NCBI GenBank assembly: GCA_021292105.1
Contig: CM037870.1
Location: 66,021,018 to 66,085,017, forward strand
Direction: 5' to 3'
Length of the DNA: 64,000 nt
DNA from: Anadara kagoshimensis
Lineage: Eukaryota > Mollusca > Bivalvia > Arcoida > Arcidae
Made by a program: the position numbers and the translations under genes. The notes beneath the pieces are model-generated. The model was not told where the DNA came from. It saw nothing but the letters and a program-made list of their open reading frames with translations, and searched no databases. Each line of letters opens with the position of its first letter. The stretch's first letter is position 1. Positions 53,666 to 64,000 of this stretch are shown here, one piece after another.

Positions 53666-54622
53666 CATTCACTTTTACACCTACTCTGCTTATCATCTAA
53701 CAAAGTAAATATTACAAAAGCTATATTGTTGTGAATGTTATAATTATTATTATTATTATTATATTATTATTATTATTATTATTATTAGTTAGTTAGTTAG
53801 CCAATCTATTTTGTTTATCTACCTTTTTCATATGAGAGAAAAAATATATTTACATTAAGTACTTTTTACACTTTTTTAGTATCTACTTTTTCTGCTTTTG
53901 TTTCTGGCTATATTGTTGTGATTGTTATGAATTTTATTATTATTATTATTATATATTATTATTATTATTATTATTAGTTAGTTAGTTTGTTAGCCAATCT
54001 ATTTTGTTTATCTATCTTTTCATATGAGAAAAAAAAAATGTATTTACATTAAGTACTTTTTACACTTTTTCAGTATCTAGTTTTTCTGCTTTTGTTTCCT
54101 ATATTCTTATATTTACACACTATCTATCTATCTATTTATTTATCTATTTATTTATTTATTTACTTATTTATGCAATTATATTAATTACTTACTTACACTT
54201 TTTAGTATCTTCTTTTCGGTTTTTGTTTATTATATTCCTATTTTCACACACCTATTTATTTATTTATCTATTTACATTAATTACATATTTACATTTTTTA
54301 GTATCTTCTTTTTCTGTTTTTGTTTCTTATATACCTATATTCGCATACCTATTTACTTGCTTATTATTTGTGTATTCACGTACTTATTTATATATTTATT
54401 TATTTATTTAATCGCTATTTATTTACATATTAATTAATCATTTATTCTTGACTTTATTAGTTAAGTAAGCTCCTTTCATGTTTTGTAATGTATTGTATCC
54501 AGGGAGACTGGTTAATATAAGAGTTTCACTCTTGTTCCGGAATCCCCTTTCTGTCTATTTGATGAAATGTTATTGTTCATGTATATATTTATTGAAATAA
54601 ATATCGTTTAAACTAACAAATC
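53244..54622 (+). mobile_element. LINE-C 3' fragment inserted in LINE-D, 9-bp target duplication
   Basis: The body 53253-54613 is flanked by TAACAAATC (53244-53252 and 54614-54622). The frame 53255-53575 has a HARLRLECSSLKCHLF segment and a CRCG, HFLLFC tail, closely like the LINE-C copy at 24782-26207. The 3' terminus 'aaataaatatcgtttaaac' is the same as in that copy. The long 3' UTR has grown by (TTTA)n (53600-53664), (ATT)n (53743-53787, 53935-53977) and a ~190-bp duplication (from about 53719 and 53909). Removing it with one repeat restores the LINE-D frame. Confidence 0.93.
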
Positions 54623-57537
54623 TGTAAATAGTTCTTGTTTAACCCCTGTAAATATTGGTAACCATTGTAAAGGTAGTAGTTATAGTTATGTTACATGTAA
54701 TTCTATGTTAGACTATATTCTTGCTGATGAAATATTGTGTAACAGCTTTAGTGCTTGTGAAATCCTTGCTGAGGGCAGTATAGGGAACACGTCCGATCAC
54801 TTACCTCTTGTAGCATCGCTAAAATACAGTGTAAAAATTCAAAAACTGAACATGAGTTAGACCAAAATGGCATAAAGCAGATAGAGTTATACTCGAAACT
54901 TATGCTAGAGAAATGGATGATGCATTCCACGAATTAGAAACTCCAAAGTTTACCGATATTGACAATATTAATCAATTTTACAATTCCCTAGTAAATGTTA
55001 TATTAACGGTATCTGACAGGGTAATTCCAAAATCAAAATACAAGGCCCATACGAAACCATACTGGAATAATTCGGTGAAAGAAGCGCATAAAAAGAAAGA
55101 TAATTGCGACGTGAATGGATACTGAAAGGGCGACCACGTGGATCAGAATACAATAGTTATAATGCGTATAAGCAAGCAAAAGATGAATTCCGCAGAATAC
55201 AAAAGTCATCGTGTGAAAAGTTTCTAAACGATATTTACAGTGATATAGACCGAGCTGTGGAGTGTGATATAAGACTGTTCTGGCAACTCATTAAACGCCA
55301 AAAAACCAACACCCGAGGATATAGCAGAGGCATTTGGTGAATACTATCGAAATATATACACACCAAAACATAACTCGGAATTTGATAGTGACTTCCACGA
55401 CAATATTTGTAATGATGTTGACGCCATCTTCTCAGAATGTACAAATGATCAGTGTCTTATACCAGGAGGCGATTTTACAACAGCGGAGCGGAGATATCAA
55501 ACTGTATTAAATAGCTTAAACTACGGAAAGCCCCTGGTTGCGATAATATACAGAATGAGCATCTTATCTATGGCGATGAACAGTTGTGTAACAATATAAC
55601 TTTGTTGTTTAATGGGATAGTTAAAGTTACTAGTAGTTGGTCATACAGATACACAAAGGCAATGGAAAAGATAAATCTAATCTGGACAATCACCGACCAA
55701 TCTCTTTATTGGTAACCATCTTTAAACTCTTTGAAAAAGTATTGTATGATAGACTTATTAACAATTCAGTCATAAAACAGCCCTTCCCAAACTGTCAACA
55801 GCAAGGATTTCAGAAGCACTTAAGCTGTGTAACTGCCTCTTTTAATTTGAATGAAACGATATTCCATGCTATTGAAAGAGGTAGCAGAGTATTTACTGCT
55901 TTCTTAGATAGTCAGAAAGCCTTTGACACGGTATGGCGCAAAGGCATACTATATAAGCTATACCATTTAGGTGTAATAGGTAAGATCTGGTCTATTATCT
56001 ATGATTGTCACCACAATACGTCTGGCTCTGTCGTTATAAATTCCACACGTTCAACATGGTTTGCTGTTGACCAAGGTATTAGACAAGGTGGTGTTTTGTC
56101 TACATTTCTATACTCTGTATTTATTAATGAACTGTTATGTATATTAGAGTCAAATCCCCACGCAGTATGTATAAATGTTATAAAGGCAGGTAACCCGGTC
56201 TCCAGTCTATGCTAGATATGGCTTACAAGTATTCTTGTTTTTGGAGATTTAAATTTAAATTTAACGCTAAAAATCGCATATAATGGTATTCAGCAAAAGC
56301 AAAGCAAACTCTAATGATAACTTTATGTTTTATTTGGGACCTAACAGTGTTGAATTATCTACCGAGTGCACACACATTGGAATCCTACTTAACTCGCAAC
56401 TTAAAAGTATTAACCGTACTACTGAGATGTGTCGCAAAGGACGAAATGCTTACTTCGCTATCGCTCGTCAGAATTAAATCCTATTACAACAGTTGGACTA
56501 TATAGAAAATTGTTATTCCTACTACTCTGTATGGGTGTGAAGTGTGGACTAACCTCAAACACATTAAATAAGTTTCAGCATTTTGTAGAAGCTATCACAG
56601 TATACTAGATCTGATATGGCAGAAAGTTTGTGCAGTCTATTTCCAATTACTGTTGAGATATCCAAACAAAAATGACTGTTCTTTGGGAAGTTATGTAATA
56701 TGGACTGTTCATTACTATCAAAGAAGATATTTATAACCAGACTTTACGATTTTGTAATTGGTTCAACACCCACTCACCTAGGATTTATCCCCGATATATG
56801 TGAATTATTAAATAAATACATTCTAGTTTCACACTTGTATGAAATATATTACATCAGGAAGCTTCCCTTCACATACACATAGGAAAAAGCTGGTAAACTC
56901 CTCAATCAGAGATCACGAATTGTCGCTCCGATTAAACAGAATGGATAACGACACGGACTTCATCAGATTTAAATACCTACACAACGGTGCTCACTATGGA
57001 CGCTTATGGTCATTGGCAGCTAATGGTTTCCAATTATCATTAGCAAACTACATTATGACATTATGGACACTGCCTCCCCTAACTAACAGAAAAATATGTG
57101 TTTGCTGTGTAACGCGGAGTTCAGGGACTGTCTGACACATGTTGTTCTATTTTGTTCCACACCCGAATTAGTATCCTTACGGCATAAGTTCTGGACTTCA
57201 GTCAATTACGTTAATGGTGATCTTTACGATATACTCATGTCTTACGAACCGAAAATTCTTATACAGGTTCTGATTGGCAGTGGTTTACATGTTTAAGTAA
57301 CAGATGAACTTACTTTTGGGTTCTTGCGCTACGTAAGACTATGTTACCAGACCCACCAATCTTGCTTTATCCTAGCATAGACCGGAGACCATGACACATT
57401 TAAAACTATAATTACTTACTATGTAAAATATTATGTATATATGTTATGTACGTTAATATTGCTTTGCTTAGTTAGTTTTATTATGTAATATATGTTTTGA
57501 ATTATCATATAATCACTATTGTAGTGGAATTAAATAA

Positions 57538-57569
<32 letters not shown>
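54623..57569 (+). pseudogene. LINE-D ORF2, endonuclease C-terminus, RT and tail (decayed)
   Basis: The first part closes the endonuclease (MLDYILADEIL and NTSDHLPLVASL, the SDH box). A linker follows in shifted frames (54913-55340). The RT frame 55637-56215 has NHRPISLLVTIFKLFEKVL, FLDSQKAFDTVW (motif A) and IRQGGVLSTFLYSVFINEL (motif B). At about 56207-56220 the YADD box is destroyed (it reads YARYG with a shift). Later pieces give THIGILLNSQLK, a LYGCEVWTN box and a final Cys/His knuckle (CLLCNAEFRDCLTHVVLFC). The copy ends at about 57536-57569 in a (GAT)n tail. Many frameshifts show it is old. Confidence 0.85.
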
Positions 57570-59447
57570 CTTTACAAAGAAGAGCCGGTCTTATGCCCGA
57601 ATGAAGTTATAGTGTGTTAGACACGTAACCTTCCCAAATAACTCTACAGTACGGACCTGATGAAAGTTTAATATTTAGCTAACGAAAAGAAATGTAGAAG
57701 ATAGCTAGCTACCGAAAAGCTGACATAAGATAGATAGCAGCTGCCGTAAACTGTCAATGACAGATCTGGACACTAACTCATTAGCCAAGTGTTAACTTGT
57801 AACAGGTCTGTACTGTATATCCGTTTAAAAACTCCATTAAACATTCACATTTATGTCTCATATTTTTAGGTTTTCTTTTTAACGATGTCTTTAGTAAGGG
57901 ATAACTAGATTATACATATGTAAAAAAAATCTTAGCTGCTTGAACCAAACATTCCACAGGAAATTGAAATTGAAACTTTGGACGTCATTCTGATGACCAA
58001 GAAAACCACTTCGAACAACAACTTTCATCAGGTCCGTACTGTAGAGTTATTAGGGAAGTGAAAATCTACAGGGATGTTAAACCATTCTGGAAATGCCGAG
58101 ACGTCTTTTGTTGATATTTTTAGCAATTTCTTTTGTAAATAAGACGATATTTATAAAACTAACCAAACTGTATTTTTAATTACCATTTTAAGAGGAAAAT
58201 TAATGTCTCTAAAAGTTTATGTAGGATTTTGAATTACAAAGATAATGTACGAAAAGACGGAGCTTTTGTATTGCCGGATATTTTTCAAGTTTTGATATAA
58301 ACCCTCATTTAGTTCATATTCACAGTCATAGTCATCGTATACAATTACATGTTAGAGATGTCTTATAGGCAGTGTGTGGTAGTAATTCATACCCGTTTCG
58401 CTCTACAGCATACATTACAGCTTAGCAAGTTCGGGCTTTTGCAGCAAAATACCTTTAGACATTTAACCTCGACGTTTTTCACGGATGGCGGTTCTCAGTT
58501 TGTCTACCAAGTTCGCATGTGTGAACGTCCTACATAATAACACCTTCTTCGTCCCAAAACATTGTACCATCAACTTGTCAGCAGATGGTAGCGTCTGGAA
58601 CGTCTTTGGCATCGGAAACTCAGGCCCTAGTCACCGATGGCTTTATTGTGTGACTCAAGATAATAAATTCAAGTCTCATCTACGGCCACCAGACGCACAA
58701 GAAAATCATCTTTTGACCAAGAACGCTCCAACAAAGCACTGTATATTGACCCCCTGGTTACCATTCGCTCATCGCTAAGGCCACGAGATTTGGGGACCAA
58801 ACAGGTTGTTAGCTTGCGTATACCTAAATGATCATGTACGATTGCTAAAACTTTACCATGTGGAATTATAATGCATAAGCTATTTCTTCCACCTAAATTC
58901 TCCTATCAGAGTATACTAGGTCTCCAACTTTGTCACACTATCTTAGTCTGTGGCACCCAGGTATGTCCTTGTATTTTACCAATATATCCAATGCTTTACC
59001 GCGCAAGACTATGCGTTTCGAAAATGGCTTCAAATACATCGAACAATGTTGTTTACGAATCAGTAATCATTAAAATCGTGTATGAGAATATACAAATGCA
59101 TGGTTAAAATTTGACATGACTGTACTGTATTTCGCATAGAACTTTTCAATGTCTTGTTGTTATTGTATATCGAAAACTTTCAAAAAATCAAACATTGGTC
59201 AAGACCTTATGGTTATACAATTAATCCTTTTTAAATGCACTTTGCTTTATGGCAAGCAAATAAGTTGCCAATAATTACCAGACTAGTAATCAGTTTATAT
59301 TTCATATATAAAAAGCAACATGGCATTTTGTTTGTATTTTATACACAACTGAACAGGAGTGCATTGTATTAGACACATGTAAATAACCACTACGATAGCT
59401 CATCTGTTACAGTGCACATTTCGTAACTTTGAAAATAGGAAGCGAAT

Positions 59448-59479
<32 letters not shown>

Positions 59480-61228
59480 TTTATTTAAATCACGGTTATA
59501 CTTTCCGTAGTCTAAAAGATAACATGTAAAATGCCACTAGGAGTGATAAAGTCTCCAATAGCTAGTAATGACAAGATTGGATAAGAGTAAACCTAAATAA
59601 AGAAAATGAATTACTACAGGAGTATAAAGTCTTTCTTAATATTTTCTTATTTCATTGTTTACACAATGGTTGGTTTGCTTTGTAATATCCCATATGCTTG
59701 TTATCACATTTACAAATGGACGCTGATGTTACGCACGGCATGTACAAATCTATGTACTTTAATGGTATTATACTAAGTCCTAACTGTAGGTAACTGTTAT
59801 GATTTTGATAAATAACTTACAGGGCAAAAAACCCAAAAAAACATAATATCTATCAATTAAAAATACAAATGTATTAATGAAAATATACAAGAAAAGTATC
59901 ATAACTGCCATTCACGGATAAACTCAACAGACACCAGTGATTCACTAAAGATCTGCCTTTTTATACCTTCAATTGATAATGATATTTTTTCACAAAATTT
60001 TATTGATGATACCTTTATTAATATTGTTTTGATTTTTAAAATTCTTTCAGATTTTAAAAAATTTGAATTTTCATATTTTTCATACACTATGACTTTTAAA
60101 ATTTATTTGAAATGACGTCATGAAAATTTATACTGAAATACGGGGTGTATCTGCAGGATTGCGCACGGAATTTCTGAGTGACGTATTTTCGAACTTGATG
60201 GTTTTCAGTCACTTTCTTTGGCCAAGTAATAGGGTTTGAATTATAATGATTTTTCACTCCAATCAAGATTTTAGGACTCAATAGTTCAATATCTTTTTCA
60301 TGTTTCAAATGTAGCCATTGATAATAATTCCCTGACTCTGATCAGTCTGTGTTCTTGCATTTTCGAAGTACCATCATTGACTATTATTTTGGATAATAAG
60401 GCCTTAATCTTCTGCTGTTTGAAGCAATAATGTTTCTGAATATTATATATTTCTATCATAATTTTTATTCAACAGTGACTAGAAATATACAATAATCTGA
60501 TTTATGATGTAATTTGTATAAAAATCATAAAATTAATATATTCACTATAACATCGAGAAGCACAAACACAACACTCCTAGTGTACGGCACAATAAAGTTA
60601 AATTTTGCAAATTTGCCAATCCTTGAGCAACATCGTCAAAAACCATGACATTATTTTTAATTTTGGTCATATTTTCGCATCAGATTACGTCTTTGAAATT
60701 TTATACCGAGAAATCAAGCAAGGGCACATATGTATTTCTTTACATTTTCAGGAAATTTAAATTCAGAACGTTTTATCAAAAACTTGTAGGACAAACTTAT
60801 TTTTTCCCTATTTTTCAGAGCCTGAAAAAAGTGATTTCCTATTAATGGTAAAATCCCGACATTGTTTTTTACATTTTTGACGCTTTATAGGTAAAAAAGT
60901 AAAAAGCGGACCCTGGTGATAAGCCTCAAAAAGGTTTACAAGTATGGAACAAATCTGAAACTTGTAGGATAATATCCATTTGTACCACTTGGCCTTAACA
61001 CAAATTGACGTTAACATATTATTATATCATTGCACAATGGGCTTTGCTGTCGTATTAAGGGATGAATACCGCTAAATGTTTGTGTAGAACTTTTTGAAAA
61101 ATGTTTGTGCAAATGTGTACAGAGTCGGAATTGGACAATTTGAAATCCTGAATATTCCTCAATTAAAGTGCCTTTTTGCACACGGCGTTTTATGTTTTAT
61201 TTGTAGCAAGAAACGTAATAAGCCGTAT
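57570..61228. other. Stretch without recognised genes
   Basis: Contains an inverted repeat (57631-58058), a T30 run (about 59449-59478) and a possible SINE-head scrap ('ccactacgatagctcatctg', about 59390). Frames at 58349-58778 and 58871-59107 show no known domain and overlap each other. From 59.8 to 61.0 kb it is AT-rich. Confidence 0.5.
57631..58058. repeat. 38-bp inverted repeat carrying CCTGATGAAAG
   Basis: 'ctctacagtacggacctgat' with 'gaaagtt' (57642-57668), preceded by 'ttcccaaataa', is inverted at 58020-58058 with few differences. CTGATGAAAG followed by C-GAA(A/G) resembles the hammerhead region of Penelope-like elements, but the core is not complete in either copy. Confidence 0.6.
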
Positions 61229-61469
61229 GTCGTGACAGCGCCGATTGTCATGAAAGCAATGATATATATATATATATCTATATATATATATATATATCTC
61301 AATGTTTCGTCCGCTGATTGTCGTGACAACAAAGGTATATATATCAATGTTTCAGTGCCGATTGTCGTGACAGCAATGGTATATATATATATCAATGTTT
61401 CAGTGCCGATTGTCGTGACAACAAAGGTATATATATCAATGTTTCAGTGCCGATTGTCGTGACAACAAT

Positions 61470-61508
<39 letters not shown>

Positions 61509-61869
61509 TTAATGTTTCAGTGCCGACTGTCGTGACAACAAAGGTATATATATCAATGTTTCAGCGCTGATTGTCGTGACAACAAAGGTATATATATCAA
61601 TGTTTCAGTGCGATTGTCGTGACAGCAATGGTAATATATATATATCAATGTTTCAGTGCCGATTGTCGTGACAACAAAGGTATATATATATCAATGTTTC
61701 AGTGCCGATTGTCGTGACAACAAAGGTATATATATCAATGTTTCAGTGCTTGTCGTGACAACAATGGTATATATATATAATATATATATATATAATGTTT
61801 CAGTGCCGACTGTCGTGACAACAAAGGTATATATATCAATGTTTCAGTGCCGATTGTCGTGACAGCAAT

Positions 61870-61910
<41 letters not shown>

Positions 61911-62628
61911 ATGTTTCAGCGCTGATTGTCGTGACAACAAAGGTATATATATCAATGTTTCAGTGCCGATTGTCGTGACAGCAATGGTATATTATATATA
62001 TCAATGTTTCAGCGCTGATTGTCGTGACAACAAAGGTAATATATCAATGTTTCAGTGCCGATTGTCGTGACAGCAATGGTATATAATATATATTAGATAT
62101 ATATATATATATACCATTGCTGTCACGACAATCGGAACTGAAACATTGATACATATACCTTTGTTGTCACGACAATCGGCACTGAAACATTAATATATAT
62201 ATATATATATACCATTGTTGTCACGACAATCGACACTGAAACATTGATATATATACCTTTGTTGTCACGACAATCGGCACTGAAACATTGATATATATAC
62301 CTTTGTTGTCACGACAATCGGCACTGAAACATTGATATATATATATATATATATATATCCATTGCTGTCACGACAATCGGCACTGAAACATTGATATATA
62401 TACCTTTGTTGTCACGACAATCGGCACTGAAACATTGATATATATATATATATATACCATTGCTGTCACGACAATCGGCACTGAAACATTGATATATATA
62501 CCTTTGTTGTCACGACAATCAGCGCTGAAACATTGATATATATTTATATACCATTGCTGTCACGACAATCGGCACTGAAACATTGATAAATATACCTTGT
62601 TGTCACGACAATCAGCGCTGAAACATTG

Positions 62629-62686
<58 letters not shown>

Positions 62687-63751
62687 ATTGCTGTCACGAC
62701 AATCGGCACTGAAACATTGATATATATACCTTTGTTGTCACGACAATCGGTACTGAAACATTAATATATATATATATATATACCATTGTTGTCACGACAA
62801 TCGGCACTGAAACATTGATATATATACCTTTGTTGTCACGACAATCGGCACTGAAACATTGATATATATACCTTTGTTGTCACGACAATCGGCACTGAAA
62901 CATTGATATATATACCTTTGTTGTCACGACAATCAGCGCTGAAACATTGATATATATATATATATATATCAATGTTTCAGTGCCGATTGTCGTGACAGCA
63001 ATGGTATATATATATATATATCAATGTTTCAGTGCCGATTGTCGTGACAACAAAGGTATATATATCATGTTTCAGTGCCGATTGTCGTGACAGCAATGGT
63101 ATATATATATATATCAATGTTTCAGTGCTGATTGTCGTGACAACAAAGGTATATATATCATGTTTCAGTGCTGATTGTCGTGACAGCAATGGTTATATAT
63201 ATATATATATATATATCAATGTTTCAGCGCTGATTGTCGTGACAACAAAGGTATATATATCAATGTTTCAGTGCCGATTGTCGTGACTGCAATGGTATAT
63301 ATATATATCAATGTTTCAGTGCCGATTGTCGTGACAACAAAGGTATATATATCAATGTTTCAGTGCCGATTGTCGTAACAACAAAGGTATATATATCAAT
63401 GTTTCAGTGCCGATTGTCGTGACAACAATGGTATATATATAATATATCAATGTTTCAGCGCTGATTGTCGTGACAACAAGGTATATATATCAATGTTTCA
63501 GTGCCGATTGTCGTGACAGCAATGGTATATATATATATTGTCGATGTTTCAGTGCCGATTGTCGTGACAACAAAGGTATATATATCAATGTTTCAGTGCC
63601 GATTGTCGTGACAACAAAGGTATATATCAAGTTTCAGTGCCGATGTCGTGACAACAATAAGTATATATATATATATTAATGTTTCAGTGCCGATTGTCGT
63701 GAAACAAAGATATATATATCAATTTTCAGTTCCGATTGTCGTGACAGCAAT

Positions 63752-63788
<37 letters not shown>

Positions 63789-64000
63789 ATGTTTCAGCGC
63801 TGATTGTCGTGACAACAAAGGTATATATATCAATGTTTCAGTGCCGATTGTCGGACAGCAATGGTATATATATATATATCAATGTTTCAGCGCTGATTGT
63901 CGTGACAACAAAGGATATATATCAATGTTTCAGTGCCGATTGTCGTGACAGCAATGGTATATATATATATATATCAATGTTTCAGTGCCGATTGTCGTTA
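61229..64000. repeat. (TA)n-linked minisatellite with two orientation switches, open at the window end
   Basis: The unit is CAATGTTTCAGTGCCGATTG then TCGTGACA, ending in either ACAAAGG or GCAATGG, and joined by (TA)n of variable length. The two types often alternate, giving a dimer of about 90-110 bp. From 61229 to about 62090 the units read forward, from about 62105 to 62955 in inverse, and from about 62960 to 64000 forward again. TTGTCGTGACAA inside each unit is itself a near-palindrome. Translations of this array are not genes. Confidence 0.95.

Noticed and set aside
57651-57700. Functional hammerhead ribozyme
   Set aside because: CTGATGA is present, but stem II barely pairs, and no NUH cleavage triplet with a matching stem I strand follows.
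58349-59107. Possible gene with frames at 58349, 58485 and 58871
   Set aside because: The frames overlap in different phases and lack splice sites or a known domain. I cannot support a gene.
61094-63679. Open frames with recurring Gln-Cys-Arg-Leu-Ser or Tyr-Ile-Tyr peptides
   Set aside because: They are translations of the TA-linked minisatellite on both strands and not genes.

Overview
The window is eukaryotic, AT-rich and intron-bearing. It is almost certainly from a mollusc, most likely a bivalve; I cannot name the species. The reasons are the tRNA-derived SINEs with the bivalve-type tail (TCTTGACTGGGACGTTAAAC), the mix of non-LTR and Penelope-like retroelements, and the many short tandem arrays. 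Roughly two thirds of the recognisable sequence is transposable elements, usually one nested in another. Only one conserved host gene is clear: a single-exon (or last-exon) GT15-type glycosyltransferase at 8.1-9.0 kb. Two further short candidate genes lie at 32.5-34.2 kb.

Layout. 0-9.5 kb: a scrap of a second GT15 copy (1-68), then a 270-bp dimeric array built around AGGTCAAGGTCA. A 5.5-kb TIR element with ATA target duplications (1669-7161) has entered that array. It carries a 5'-truncated LINE with a 12-bp TSD and a retrozyme-like pair of hammerhead ribozymes. The GT15 gene follows, flanked by a 235-bp direct duplication. 9.5-20 kb: a possible 4-kb TIR element (10389-14385), LTR-like repeats, a 120-bp foldback palindrome and a LINE fragment. 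20.7-24.2 kb: a decayed LINE split by a decayed Penelope-like element. 24.8-26.2 kb: a 5'-truncated LINE with a 10-bp TSD. 27-32 kb: SINEs, a LINE scrap, a decayed multicopy gene and a 30-copy minisatellite of about 42 bp. 32.5-34.2 kb: the two small candidate genes.

35.9-57.6 kb is one long nest. A LINE (called LINE-D here) begins at about 35.88 kb. Its ORF1 is cut at a TTAA site by a 15.5-kb insertion (36711-52255) whose ends are perfect inverted copies of a piggyBac-like terminus. Inside that insertion are a large inverted repeat made of 21-bp arrays, RFX-type palindromes, several SINEs, hairpin elements and a nearly complete two-ORF LINE (LINE-B, 44.7-49.6 kb). LINE-D resumes at 52256. 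It is interrupted again by a TSD-flanked 3' fragment of another LINE (53253-54613) and ends in a (GAT)n tail at about 57.57 kb. 57.6-61.2 kb has no recognisable genes. From 61.2 kb to the end runs a (TA)n-linked minisatellite that reverses orientation twice.

The window is read best as a record of insertions. Target duplications and restored reading frames give their order in several places. No bacterial-type operons, CRISPR arrays or rRNA genes are present.
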